From NCBI GenBank assembly GCA_017415025.1, contig JAFQJH010000004.1:186001-250000 (forward strand): a stretch of DNA of 64,000 bases, read 5' to 3'. The first letter of the stretch is position 1. The number at the start of each line of letters is the position of its first letter. This document shows, piece after piece, positions 25,185-35,620 of the stretch. The stretch comes from Clostridia bacterium. GTDB taxonomy: Bacteria; Bacillota; Clostridia; Oscillospirales; Acutalibacteraceae. The notes beneath the pieces were generated by a model. That model saw nothing but the letters and a program-made list of their open reading frames with translations, did not search any database and was not told the origin of the DNA. Position numbers and translations under genes: made by a program.

Positions 25185-26145
25185 ATACTTTTGCTGTTTC
25201 TTTTTTGTCCATATGCTTTGCAATGAACTCTTTGATTTTGTTTTCATACTCTTCCTTGGCGTTGTAATAGCTGAACGCGTGAGCGGTTTCAGGCACCCAC
25301 AGGCAATCCTTTTCTACCTTACAAGCCTCATAAAGCTTTTTACCGTGTTCAAACGGAACAAAGGTATCCTCCATACCGTGAACAAAGAGCATCGGGTTTT
25401 TCGCCTTATACATATTCTTGAGAGGATCGCTCTCCTCAAAGAAGTAACCTGCCTTAATTCTTGCAAAAACACTGCCGAGATGAACGAGGGGCTCGAAACG
25501 GAAGCCGGCTCTGTCCTTAAGAGTATTATTCATAATCTCAACTGCCGAGGTAAATCCGCAGTCTTCGATAATAATCTTGACCTGGTCAGGCGGTGACATC
25601 ATATTGCAATTCATAACAGTTGCCGCACCCATTGAAATGCCGTGGAGGATAATTTCGATATCCTCACCGAAGCGGTTTATAAGATAGTCTACCCAGAGAA
25701 GGATGTTTTTTGCATCGGGAGCACCGAAGCCTATGTAATCACCCTCACTTCTGCCGTGACCCGTAAGGTCGGGAAGAAGGTAGTTATAGCCAAGGTCGTT
25801 ATGATAAAACGGCACAAAGTGGCTGAATTCGTCGGGGCCGTTGCACTTGTAGCCGTGAACGCAGATTACAAAACGCTTTGACGGCTTTTTTGCAGGAAGG
25901 AACCACGCTCTCATATTGTGACCGTTGACACTCGTAAGTGAAAGATCCTCAGGGTCACAGTTGAAGAAATTGCGGTTATTTCTCTGTCTGATTTCTGCGC
26001 GCTTTTTATAAACCTCGCGGGTCTCGGGTGCTTTCTCTTTGAGAGGGTCGGGACGTTTGATAGCATAATCACAGGCTAAATTACCTGCAACTGCCGTAAC
26101 AGCGGCTACACCGAGAGCGATTGCGACTTTACCCTTCTTTTTCAT
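25183..26145 (-). CDS. Membrane-anchored alpha/beta hydrolase
   Basis: 320 aa. A short basic N-terminus and one membrane segment (VAIALGVAAVTAVAGNLA) precede an alpha/beta-hydrolase domain: oxyanion region CVHGYKC, nucleophile elbow HGISMGAA (GxSxG, about residue 170), Asp in GMEDTFVP and His in ETAHAFS. The triad is complete. Probably an esterase or peptidase facing outward; substrate unknown. It follows nrdR by 18 bases. Confidence 0.82.
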   Translation of the reverse strand: MKKKGKVAIALGVAAVTAVAGNLACDYAIKRPDPLKEKAPETREVYKKRAEIRQRNNRNFFNCDPEDLSLTSVNGHNMRAWFLPAKKPSKRFVICVHGYKCNGPDEFSHFVPFYHNDLGYNYLLPDLTGHGRSEGDYIGFGAPDAKNILLWVDYLINRFGEDIEIILHGISMGAATVMNCNMMSPPDQVKIIIEDCGFTSAVEIMNNTLKDRAGFRFEPLVHLGSVFARIKAGYFFEESDPLKNMYKAKNPMLFVHGMEDTFVPFEHGKKLYEACKVEKDCLWVPETAHAFSYYNAKEEYENKIKEFIAKHMDKKETAKV

Positions 26146-26163
26146 AATATCATCTCACTTATA

Positions 26164-26622
26164 TTATTTTTTCTCACCGAGGAGCTTTGCAAGCTCATCC
26201 ATAAAGGTATTGATATCCTTAAACTGTCGATAAACGGATGCAAAACGGACATAAGCGACCTCATCGGTATCCTTAAGCTTATCCATTGCAAGCTCACCGA
26301 TACGCGTTGCGGTAACCTCACGGTCAAGTGAATTCTGGAGTGTCAATTCGATTTCATCAACAATCTTTTCGATAGTGTCGATAGAAACGGGACGCTTTTC
26401 GCAAGCTCTGAGAAGACCGTTAAAGAGCTTTGCACGGTCAAAAGATTCTCTTGACTTATCCTTCTTCACAACGATAATCGGCACACTTTCAATAACCTCG
26501 TATGTGGTAAATCTTTTTGCACAGCTCGTACACTCTCTGCGACGGCGGATGCGCTCACCCTCATCTGTGGGACGCGAGTCGATAACCTTGCTTTCGGAAA
26601 ATCCGCAGAACGGACACTTCAT
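26164..26622 (-). CDS. nrdR: Transcriptional repressor NrdR
   Basis: 152 aa, the normal length. The N-terminal zinc ribbon has CPFC (3-6) and CTSC (31-34) with [18 protein letters not shown] between; the ATP-cone domain follows ([22 protein letters not shown]...). NrdR binds NrdR boxes and represses ribonucleotide reductase genes when dATP is high. Start ATG 26622, ribosome site AAAGGAAG. Confidence 0.95.
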   Translation of the reverse strand: MKCPFCGFSESKVIDSRPTDEGERIRRRRECTSCAKRFTTYEVIESVPIIVVKKDKSRESFDRAKLFNGLLRACEKRPVSIDTIEKIVDEIELTLQNSLDREVTATRIGELAMDKLKDTDEVAYVRFASVYRQFKDINTFMDELAKLLGEKK

Positions 26623-26663
26623 AATAAGTCACTTCCTTTGACACTTATTGCATTATTAGATGT

Positions 26664-26693
26664 ATTATATCATACATCTGTATATAATTTCAA
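26664..26693 (-). promoter_or_regulatory. Promoter of nrdR
   Basis: TTGAAA (26693-26688), 18-base spacer, TATAAT (26669-26664) on the minus strand. Confidence 0.6.
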
Positions 26694-26698
26694 TATTT

Positions 26699-27475
26699 TT
26701 ATTGTATATTTTCTAAAAATGCTTTTGCTGTCGATAATTCGGATATTTCGGCAAAATTCTGACGGTAAAGCTCGATTATCGCACTTTTATCGTAGCCGAC
26801 GGATTTTAGTTTTTTGAACAGGTTTTCAAAGTCATATTTTCCTGCACCGGGCGCAAGGCAGTTTTCCTCCCCGAGGCAGTCGGAGATATGCACCTGATAA
26901 ATCTTACTGCCAAGAGAGTCTATATATTCATCCTCGCTGACACTGCAGCGGCGGCACTGCTTGATATCAAGCACCATTTTAAATTCATCGCCCACGTTAT
27001 CGGCAAGCGCTTTCATAAAAGACGGACTGCCGCACAGATGGTTGTGCACGTTTTCGTGGGCTATATATAGTCCGTTTTCACGCGCGGCATTGTGCAGGAG
27101 AAGATAATTTTCCGCATATCTGTCAGGCTCAATCCGTGCCGCGGAAAGACCGCCGTGAAGCACCACCATTTCGGCACCGAGCACCTTCGCCGCCCCGAAA
27201 TACTGCTTATAAAATTCAACTCCGTCAAGGGTTCTGCGCTTATAGTCGCTGAAGAGCAGATATGTCTCATAAGCCGAGGTGAAGGGATGCACGGAGCGTA
27301 TCTCCATACCGTAGAAATCCTTGATTGCGACAAGCTCGCCGAGGAGCGGTTTTTCAAGCTCCGAAGGAGAATTGAAGAAAATTTCTGCCGTTTTTGCACC
27401 GAGCTCACCGACCGTCCGCAAAGCCTCTTCGGTCTGCATAGGATAAAGGCAGGAGGAGGAAATTCCGATTTTCAT
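26699..27475 (-). CDS. Sugar phosphate isomerase/epimerase-like TIM barrel
   Basis: 258 aa from ATG 27475 (AGGTGG upstream). The barrel motifs of the xylose-isomerase-like/AP-endonuclease 2 superfamily are seen: KIGISSSCLYP at the start, VVLHGGLSAA, IAHENVHNH with a metal-binding Glu, KMVLDIKQCRRC with Asp, IYQVHISDCLG and IIELYRQNF with the last Glu. The substrate is not identifiable. It is the upstream neighbour of nrdR in orientation but separated by nrdR's own promoter. Confidence 0.75.
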   Translation of the reverse strand: MKIGISSSCLYPMQTEEALRTVGELGAKTAEIFFNSPSELEKPLLGELVAIKDFYGMEIRSVHPFTSAYETYLLFSDYKRRTLDGVEFYKQYFGAAKVLGAEMVVLHGGLSAARIEPDRYAENYLLLHNAARENGLYIAHENVHNHLCGSPSFMKALADNVGDEFKMVLDIKQCRRCSVSEDEYIDSLGSKIYQVHISDCLGEENCLAPGAGKYDFENLFKKLKSVGYDKSAIIELYRQNFAEISELSTAKAFLENIQ

Positions 27476-27572
27476 AATAATCACCACCTATATGATACCA
27501 TTATTTTATGATGTAGTAAAGTAACAGTTTCAGGCATAAATATTATAAAATTGTTAATTTTTAGAAAAGGGG

Positions 27573-27601
27573 TTGATTTTTTCTTAAAATGTGGCTAAAA
27601 T
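27573..27601 (+). promoter_or_regulatory. Promoter of groESL
   Basis: TTGATT (27573-27578), 17-base spacer, TAAAAT (27596-27601), directly upstream of the CIRCE operator. Confidence 0.75.
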
Positions 27602-27605
27602 AGAT

Positions 27606-27632
27606 TTAGCACTCGACGAAAGAGAGTGCCAA
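27606..27632 (+). promoter_or_regulatory. CIRCE operator (HrcA binding site)
   Basis: TTAGCACTC, nine bases, GAGTGCCAA: the CIRCE inverted repeat with one mismatch in the right arm. It covers the transcription start region of groESL, so heat-shock control by HrcA is expected. Confidence 0.93.
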
Positions 27633-27659
27633 AATTAATTTTAAAACATATTTTTATAG

Positions 27660-29614
<1,955 letters not shown>

Positions 29615-29665
29615 GAAAGAGCGCACCGCGCCCTTTCAAGGGTCTGCGACTTCACTTAAAAAACC

Positions 29666-29706
29666 AAACAGGCTTACGGTTAGTATCGTGAGCCTGTTTT
29701 TCTTTA
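29666..29706 (+). terminator. Terminator of groESL
   Basis: Stem AAACAGGCTTACG / CGTGAGCCTGTTT with one G-U pair, followed by TTTCTTTACT. Confidence 0.87.
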
Positions 29707-29736
29707 CTATTTTTTACAAATTTTGCCGTAACTCTG

Positions 29737-29765
29737 TTTACTTTTTTCAAAAAAGTTGTTACAAT
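29737..29765 (+). promoter_or_regulatory. Promoter of the oxidoreductase-nagB operon
   Basis: TTTACT (29737-29742), 17-base spacer, TACAAT (29760-29765). Confidence 0.6.
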
Positions 29766-29793
29766 GATTTTATCATTGTTTTGAGGTGATTTT

Positions 29794-30861
29794 ATGAGTA
29801 AAAAATTAGGCGTTGCAATCATCGGCTGCGGTAACATTTCAGGTTCCCACATCCCGAATTATTTAAAGCTCGATAATGTCGAGGTCAGATATTTCTGCGA
29901 CATTATCCCCGAAAGAGCAGACAGAGCCGTCGAAAAATACGGCTGCGGTACTGCTGTATATAACTACAAGGAGCTTCTCGGCAAGGACGATATCGACATC
30001 GTTTCCGTCTGTACTCACAACGACTTTCACGCTCCTATTTCTATCGACTTTATGCGTGACGGCAAGGACGTTCTTTGTGAAAAGCCTGCCGCAAGAACTC
30101 TCGAAGAGGCTCTCGAAATGCAGAAGGTTGCCCACGAGACAGGCAGAATGCTTCAGATTGGTGTTGTCAACCGCTTCTGCGACAATGTAAATCACGTTAA
30201 AAACCTTATCGCATCAGGCGAGCTCGGCGAGGTTTATCAGGTTTATGTAAGCTTCCGTGCTCACCGTTCAATTCCCGGACTCGGCGGCGACTTTACCCAG
30301 AAGGCAAAGTCAGGCGGCGGTGTTCTTATCGACTGGGGCGTTCATTACCTTGACCTCACTCTTTATTGCCTCGGTGACCCGACTCCCCTCTCTTGCTCGG
30401 GCGAGGCTTACTGCAAGCTCGGTAAGGATATGAAGAACTACACATATACAGGTATGTGGGCAGAGGATTCTTCCGATATGGAAAACGGCACTTATGACGT
30501 TGATGATTTTGTAACGGGCTTTATCCGTACAACCGGCGCAAACATCACCTTCAACGGCGCATGGGCACAGAACATCGGTGAGAGCGAGACCTTCGTTGAT
30601 TTCCTCGGCACAAAAGCAGGCGTACGTCTCTACTACGGCGGCAAGTTCACAATGTATTCAACAATGAACGGTATGCTTACCGAAATCAAGACAGATTTCA
30701 AGACAACAGGCTTCGACTACGGCGCAGAAATCAAGGCATTTGTTGACTCTGTTGCAACAAGAGAGCCCAACCAGGCAAACATCGACAAGGCTGTTCTTAC
30801 TTCAAAGCTTCTTGATGCAATTTACAGATCATCTGACGAGCAGAAAGAAATCATTTTATAA
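29794..30861 (+). CDS. Gfo/Idh/MocA-family NAD(P)-dependent oxidoreductase
   Basis: 355 aa. The N-terminal Rossmann fold starts GVAIIGCGNISGSHIPNYL; DIVSVCTHNDFHAPISI and LCEKPAART (the conserved EKP) are diagnostic, and the substrate domain has GGVLIDWGVHYLDL with the catalytic-site Asp and His. It oxidises or reduces a sugar or inositol-type substrate. Co-transcribed with nagB (15 bases apart), suggesting an amino-sugar substrate, which is an inference. Confidence 0.85.
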   Translation: MSKKLGVAIIGCGNISGSHIPNYLKLDNVEVRYFCDIIPERADRAVEKYGCGTAVYNYKELLGKDDIDIVSVCTHNDFHAPISIDFMRDGKDVLCEKPAARTLEEALEMQKVAHETGRMLQIGVVNRFCDNVNHVKNLIASGELGEVYQVYVSFRAHRSIPGLGGDFTQKAKSGGGVLIDWGVHYLDLTLYCLGDPTPLSCSGEAYCKLGKDMKNYTYTGMWAEDSSDMENGTYDVDDFVTGFIRTTGANITFNGAWAQNIGESETFVDFLGTKAGVRLYYGGKFTMYSTMNGMLTEIKTDFKTTGFDYGAEIKAFVDSVATREPNQANIDKAVLTSKLLDAIYRSSDEQKEIIL

Positions 30862-30876
30862 TCGGAGGACGTTAAA

Positions 30877-31599
30877 ATGGAAACCAGAATTTTTGAAAAC
30901 GCTGAAGAAATTGCAGTTGCGGCTGCCGAGCTTTACAAGGAGCTTATTAACGCAAAGCCGAATGCAGTTCTCGGTCTTGCAACAGGTGCAACACCTGTTC
31001 CTACATACGAAAACCTTATAAAGATGTACGAAAACGGTGAAATCAGCTTCAAGGACATCACAACCTTCAACCTTGACGAATACTGTGACCTTGATAAGTT
31101 CGACAAGAACAGCTATTACACCTTTATGCACGAAAACCTTTTCTCAAAGGTTGACATCAAGGAGGAAAACGTAAACTTCCTTGACGGTAACGCTCCCGAC
31201 TGCGACGCGGAAAGCAAGCGTTATGCCGAGGCTATCAAGGCTGCAGGCGGTATCGACCTTCAGCTTCTCGGTATCGGCACAAATGGTCACATCGCCTTCA
31301 ACGAGCCTGCTGACGAATTTACCGACGAGGCTTTCAAGGTTACTCTTACACAGAGCACAATCGACTCTAACCAGAAATACTTCGGCGACACTCCGATGCC
31401 GCGCTATGCGATGACAATGGGTATCGGCTCAATTATGCGTTCAAAGAAGATTCTTCTTATCGCAACGGGCGAAGCAAAGGCAGAGGCTGTCAAGGCTCTC
31501 CATTCAGGTGAGGTTACACCGCGTATCCCCTGCTCAATTCTCAACAATCACGATGACGTAATCATTATGCTTGACAAGGCAGCGGCTAAGCTTCTGTAA
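30877..31599 (+). CDS. nagB: Glucosamine-6-phosphate deaminase
   Basis: 240 aa, standard NagB. LGLATGATPVPTY, TTFNLDEYCDL (with the catalytic Asp), LGIGTNGHIAFNEP (with the ring-opening His) and AMTMGIGSIMRSKKI are all present. It converts glucosamine-6-phosphate to fructose-6-phosphate and ammonia, feeding amino sugars (GlcNAc, sialic acid) into glycolysis. Ribosome site GGAGG. Last gene of the operon. Confidence 0.93.
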   Translation: METRIFENAEEIAVAAAELYKELINAKPNAVLGLATGATPVPTYENLIKMYENGEISFKDITTFNLDEYCDLDKFDKNSYYTFMHENLFSKVDIKEENVNFLDGNAPDCDAESKRYAEAIKAAGGIDLQLLGIGTNGHIAFNEPADEFTDEAFKVTLTQSTIDSNQKYFGDTPMPRYAMTMGIGSIMRSKKILLIATGEAKAEAVKALHSGEVTPRIPCSILNNHDDVIIMLDKAAAKLL

Positions 31600-31615
31600 A
31601 TTTTCGCAACAATTC

Positions 31616-31656
31616 AACCGCCTTATCCGACAGATAAGGCGGTTTGTGTTTTTTAT
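31616..31656 (+). terminator. Terminator after nagB
   Basis: 12-bp stem AACCGCCTTATC / GATAAGGCGGTT, followed by TGTGTTTTTTATT. Confidence 0.87.
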
Positions 31657-31711
31657 TCATCACTCTTAAGATGAAATCATTATACAATTTAACGATTTTG
31701 TATATCTGTTG

Positions 31712-31740
31712 TTGCCTTTTTTAAGTATATATGGTATAAT
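31712..31740 (+). promoter_or_regulatory. Promoter of the second acyl-CoA ligase gene
   Basis: TTGCCT (31712-31717), 17-base spacer, TATAAT (31735-31740). Confidence 0.72.
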
Positions 31741-31774
31741 TTCGCTAATCATTGAAATGGAGAGGTATAATAAT

Positions 31775-33415
31775 ATGAAACCTATGAAGGCTAATGTTGC
31801 GGGCAGAAAATGCCCCAAGCTCCCCGATTTTAAAACAGCTAAAGAAATCGTACTTTACGGCGCACAGGCAGGCGGCGACAAGCTGCAGTATAAATTCTAC
31901 AACTTTGCAGGCGACGTTGAAGACAAAACCTTTAATCAGGTAAATTATGAATTCAGAGGTATCGGCGAATATCTTTACAAAAAAGGTCTCGCAGGCAAGA
32001 AGGTTGCTATCCTCAGCGAAAACAGCTACTATTGGATTGCGGCTTACTTTGCAATCATCACGGGTAATATGATCGTTATCCCCATGGACCCGAAGCTCCC
32101 CGACGAGGACCTTACGGACGTTATCGTCAGAAGTGACTGTGACGCTATCATTTATTCAAAGGACTTTGTTTCTTCAATCGAAATGATGAAGAAAACAGAG
32201 GGCGTTGTTCTCACAGAGTACATAAAGTTTGAGGATTACTACGACATCATTGAGGAAGGCCACGCTTACGCCAAGGAAACAGGCAAATCCTACCTTGACG
32301 AGCCCGTAAACGAGGATGACGTTGCTTTCATCGTTTACACATCAGGTACAACAGGCAAGTCAAAGGGCGTTATGCTCACACAGGGCAGCGTTGCGGCTGA
32401 CGCTATCGCAGGTGTTAAGTCTGCACCCAGCGGACACGCAATCGGCTTCCTTCCGCTCCACCATACATATTCCTGGGTAAGTGCACTCTTCACGGGCTGT
32501 CTTCTTTCCGAGTGGGGCTTCATCTGCCGAAGCATCAAGGACATCCAGAAGGACCTTGCAGAATATCATCCGCACAACTTTGCAGGTGTTCCCCTTGCAG
32601 TTGAGACTATCTACAAGAAAATCTGGTTCACTGCAAAGAAAACAGGCAGAGAGGACGTTCTTAAAAAGGGTCTTAAAATCAGCAACTTCCTTATGAAGCT
32701 CGGCATTGACAAGAGAAGAAAGATTTTCAAGACAATTATCGACAACCTCGGCGGTGAGCTTGCTCTCATCATCTGCGGCGGCGCATATCTTGACGAGAAG
32801 TACGAGCGCGGTATGTATGATATGGGTATTCATATCGTCAACGGCTACGGTATTACGGAATGTTCACCCGCTATCACAGCCAACAACCCCGAGCACTTCA
32901 AGTTCGGCAGCTGCGGTACTCCGCTTGAGTGTAACGAAATCAAGATTCACGAGCCCGACGAGGAAGGCGTAGGCGAAATCTACGTCCGCGGTAAGAACGT
33001 TATGAAGGGCTATTACAAGGACCCTGAAGCAACGGCAGAAGCATTCGACGGCGAATGGTTCAAAACGGGCGACTACGGCTACATCGACGAGGACGGCTTC
33101 CTCTTCTTCCGCGGAAGAAAGAAGAACCTTATCGTTCTTTCAAACGGTAAGAACGTTTCTCCCGAGGAAATCGAGGATAAGCTCTCCACAATCGAGTACG
33201 TTAAGGAAGTTATCGTTTATGATGAGGACGGCTTTATCACGGCTGAATTCTTCCTTGACACTCTTGAAACTCCCGATGCAAAGGACAGAATCAAGGGCGA
33301 CGTTAACGAGATTAACAAGAAGCTTCCCGGCTACAAGCAGGTAGCAAAGGTTAAGACAAGAGACACCGAATTCCCGAAGACGACAACGCTCAAGATTCTC
33401 AGAAACAAGAAATAA
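31775..33415 (+). CDS. AMP-forming acyl-CoA synthetase (long-chain type)
   Basis: 546 aa from ATG 31775 (GGAGAGG nine bases upstream; an upstream in-frame start at 31709 lies within the promoter). Signature FIVYTSGTTGKSKGVML, then FLPLHHTYSW, NGYGITECSPAI, GYYKDPEATAEAF, WFKTGDYGYID, GRKKNLIVLSNGKNVSPEE and the C-terminal Lys in FPKTTTLKIL. It should form acyl-CoA from a fatty or related acid. Paralogous to the ligase at 22142-23842. Monocistronic. Confidence 0.87.
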   Translation: MKPMKANVAGRKCPKLPDFKTAKEIVLYGAQAGGDKLQYKFYNFAGDVEDKTFNQVNYEFRGIGEYLYKKGLAGKKVAILSENSYYWIAAYFAIITGNMIVIPMDPKLPDEDLTDVIVRSDCDAIIYSKDFVSSIEMMKKTEGVVLTEYIKFEDYYDIIEEGHAYAKETGKSYLDEPVNEDDVAFIVYTSGTTGKSKGVMLTQGSVAADAIAGVKSAPSGHAIGFLPLHHTYSWVSALFTGCLLSEWGFICRSIKDIQKDLAEYHPHNFAGVPLAVETIYKKIWFTAKKTGREDVLKKGLKISNFLMKLGIDKRRKIFKTIIDNLGGELALIICGGAYLDEKYERGMYDMGIHIVNGYGITECSPAITANNPEHFKFGSCGTPLECNEIKIHEPDEEGVGEIYVRGKNVMKGYYKDPEATAEAFDGEWFKTGDYGYIDEDGFLFFRGRKKNLIVLSNGKNVSPEEIEDKLSTIEYVKEVIVYDEDGFITAEFFLDTLETPDAKDRIKGDVNEINKKLPGYKQVAKVKTRDTEFPKTTTLKILRNKK

Positions 33416-33422
33416 AATGCTT

Positions 33423-33456
33423 TCGGCTTGCAGTTTTTCTGCAAGCCGATTTTTTT
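33423..33456. terminator. Terminator between ligase and small ORF
   Basis: 10-bp stem TCGGCTTGCA / TGCAAGCCGA followed by TTTTTT on the plus strand; the T-run overlaps the stop codon of the convergent small gene. Confidence 0.85.
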
Positions 33457-33625
33457 ACATAAAAGTATCCATCAGATTGTTAGCGGTTTTTATCGCCTTG
33501 TTTGCCATTTTCTTATAGTTCATTTTCTTTGAGCTTTTCATCGTGCCGCCGATAAGCGCAGTTGCGCCTCCGACAAGCATTCCGACGCCGATGCCCTTCA
33601 TAATTGAAGACGTTGTACTTTTCAT
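33455..33625 (-). CDS. 56-residue small membrane-associated protein
   Basis: Begins at ATG 33625 with AAGGGGTG upstream and reads MKSTTSSIMKGIGVGMLVGG and on to a stop at 33455. A glycine-rich hydrophobic stretch (GIGVGMLVGGATALIGGTM) is followed by a Lys-rich helix (KSSKKMNYKKMANKAIKTANN). It resembles the small YtxH-type or glycine-zipper proteins often missed in annotation. Function unknown. Confidence 0.6.
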   Translation of the reverse strand: MKSTTSSIMKGIGVGMLVGGATALIGGTMKSSKKMNYKKMANKAIKTANNLMDTFM

Positions 33626-33677
33626 AAAAATCACCCCTTGATTATATTATTTGTTCGATAGGATAAAATATAATTAG

Positions 33678-33706
33678 TTGCTTTTTTCCATAGAAATTGT
33701 TATAAT
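33678..33706 (+). promoter_or_regulatory. Promoter of the pyridoxamine kinase-trmL unit
   Basis: TTGCTT (33678-33683), 17-base spacer, TATAAT (33701-33706). Confidence 0.72.
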
Positions 33707-33727
33707 TATTCTTTGGAGATGATAATT

Positions 33728-34570
33728 TTGGAAAAGCAGAAAAAAATTGCATTGATTAACGATATGTCCTGTATCGGCAGATGCTCGCTGACCGCAGGTA
33801 TTCCTATTATATCCGCCTGCGGCTTCCATTGCGTACCGATGCCGACGGGAATTTTTTCCGCACAATCGGAATTTGACGGATATGTCTGCGCCGACCTTAC
33901 GGATAAAATGCAGTCCTTTGCCGACCATTGGAAGAATATCGGCGTCCGCTTTGATGCAATATACACAGGCTACCTTGCAAGTAAAAATCAGGCAGAGACA
34001 GTCAAGCGTTTCCTTATTGATTTCAAAAAAAGCGACACCTTCTGCATCGTTGATCCCGTTATGGGCGATAACGGCGAATTTTACAGCGGAATTGACGAGA
34101 GCTTTGTAGAGGAAATGCGTTTTCTCTGCTCAATGGCAGATATCATCACCCCTAACGTTACGGAAGCTGAAATGATTGCAGGTATTGACTGCACCGAAGC
34201 GCCGTACAGCACCGAGCATATAAAGGAATTGCTCTTAAAGCTCCGCAACCTCGGAACTCCGCGGATTGTCATCACGGGTATTGAGAGTGAAGACGGACAG
34301 ATCGGCTGTGCCGTATACGACAGCTTTACGCGCAAGGCAAATATGTTCTTCACACCGAAGTCTGAGGGACGTTTCCCCGGTTCAGGCGACGTTTTTGCAG
34401 CATCACTCGTTTCCGCAGTTATGAGCGGAAAGGAATTTACCGAGGCTGTGCAGATTGCAATGACGTTTACCTGCGACTGCGTTGAAAAAACGGCACTTTC
34501 AGACGAGCCCAGAAACTTCGGTCTTTCGTTTGAGCCGCAGATACATAAGCTGATAAAAATATTATTATAA
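33728..34570 (+). CDS. Pyridoxal/pyridoxamine kinase
   Basis: 280 aa from a TTG at 33728, chosen because TTTGGAG ends 9 bases upstream; an in-frame ATG at 33719 abuts that site. The ribokinase-fold motifs of PdxK/PdxY are present: INDMSCIGRCSLTAGIPI, GYLAS, VDPVMGDNG, ITPNVTEAEMI and the catalytic GRFPGSGDVFAA with the base Asp in GSGD. It phosphorylates vitamin B6 vitamers to give pyridoxal 5'-phosphate, used for example by the aminotransferases in this window. trmL follows after 12 bases. Confidence 0.87.
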   Translation: MEKQKKIALINDMSCIGRCSLTAGIPIISACGFHCVPMPTGIFSAQSEFDGYVCADLTDKMQSFADHWKNIGVRFDAIYTGYLASKNQAETVKRFLIDFKKSDTFCIVDPVMGDNGEFYSGIDESFVEEMRFLCSMADIITPNVTEAEMIAGIDCTEAPYSTEHIKELLLKLRNLGTPRIVITGIESEDGQIGCAVYDSFTRKANMFFTPKSEGRFPGSGDVFAASLVSAVMSGKEFTEAVQIAMTFTCDCVEKTALSDEPRNFGLSFEPQIHKLIKILL

Positions 34571-34582
34571 TACGGTGAAACT

Positions 34583-35098
34583 ATGGCAACACTCAATATC
34601 GTTCTTGTCGAGCCCGAAATTCCGCAGAACACGGGCAACATCGCGCGCACCTGCGCCGCTACGGGCACAAGACTTCATATAATCGAGCCGATGGGCTTTA
34701 AAATCGACGACAGAAAGCTAAAAAGAGCAGGGCTTGACTATTGGCACCTGCTCGACATTACATATTACATAAACCTCGACGACTTTTTCGAGAAAAACAA
34801 GGGCGGTGAATACCGCTTCTTCACCACAAAGGCGCTCAACAAGCACACGGACGTGGAATATCACGACGATGTTTTCCTTTTCTTCGGAAAAGAAACAAAG
34901 GGATTGCCCGAGCAGCTGCTCTTTGACAATCCCGAAAAATGTGTACGTATTCCGATGATTAACGATTCCTCCGCGCGAAGCCTCAACCTTTCAAACTCCG
35001 TAGCAATCGCAGTTTACGAAGTGCTCCGCCAATGGGATTACCCCGACCTTCTGTGCGCAGGAAAGCTGACGCAATTTGATTGGGATGACGCGGAATAA
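34583..35098 (+). CDS. trmL: tRNA (cytidine(34)-2'-O)-methyltransferase
   Basis: 171 aa SPOUT enzyme. Motifs: EPEIPQNTGNIARTCAATG, FFGKETKGLP and IPMINDSSARSLNLSNSVAI, forming the trefoil-knot SAM site. It methylates the wobble nucleotide of tRNA-Leu in characterised homologues. Ends at 35098 with its stop directly abutting the stop of the convergent dUTPase gene. Confidence 0.92.
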   Translation: MATLNIVLVEPEIPQNTGNIARTCAATGTRLHIIEPMGFKIDDRKLKRAGLDYWHLLDITYYINLDDFFEKNKGGEYRFFTTKALNKHTDVEYHDDVFLFFGKETKGLPEQLLFDNPEKCVRIPMINDSSARSLNLSNSVAIAVYEVLRQWDYPDLLCAGKLTQFDWDDAE

Positions 35099-35608
35099 TC
35101 ACCTTGTAGTACTGCCAAAGCCACCGTTGCGGATATCGGTAACGTCATCATCATAGGTGATGCCGTACTCAACAAAAATACCCTGTGCAAAACCCTGACC
35201 CGCTTTGACTTCAACGACCTTACCCTCGTTGGAGTCATTTGTTATTTTTATGAAGATATGTCCCTCATTATCCGAATAAAAATAATCGCTGTCAATTACG
35301 CCGACGGTATTGTTGAGCTGGAGACGGAATTTGAAGCCGAGACCGCTTCTCGGATAAACCTTGAGCACCCAGCCCTCATCAATCTCACATCGGATTCCCG
35401 TCGGGATTTTGAGAGTTTTTCCCGGCTCGAGAGTAAAGTCAACGGGGCTGTAAATATCATAGCCTGCCGAGCCTGAGGTTGCACGGCACGGAAGCTTTAT
35501 TGCCTCATAAATTTCTTTTATCTCCTGCTCGGTGCCGCCGAAATCCTCCGCCCACGCGGAGCAGAAATTTTCAGGGCTTACCTTGCTGAATTTTGCCATT
35601 CTTTTCAT
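35099..35608 (-). CDS. dut: dUTP diphosphatase
   Basis: 169 aa. The five trimeric-dUTPase motifs are visible: ATSGSAGYDIYS (1), PRSGLG (2), GVIDSDYF (3, with the catalytic Asp), GQGFAQGIF (4) and RNGGFGSTTR (5). It hydrolyses dUTP to dUMP, keeping uracil out of DNA. About 20 residues longer at the N-terminus than short bacterial forms. dUTPases are also common in phages, but base composition and context look chromosomal. Confidence 0.9.
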   Translation of the reverse strand: MKRMAKFSKVSPENFCSAWAEDFGGTEQEIKEIYEAIKLPCRATSGSAGYDIYSPVDFTLEPGKTLKIPTGIRCEIDEGWVLKVYPRSGLGFKFRLQLNNTVGVIDSDYFYSDNEGHIFIKITNDSNEGKVVEVKAGQGFAQGIFVEYGITYDDDVTDIRNGGFGSTTR

Positions 35609-35620
35609 AATAAATCTCCG

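Noticed and set aside
35099..35608. dUTPase as a phage gene
   Set aside because: No phage genes around it, base composition like its neighbours, and it lies in a housekeeping stretch.
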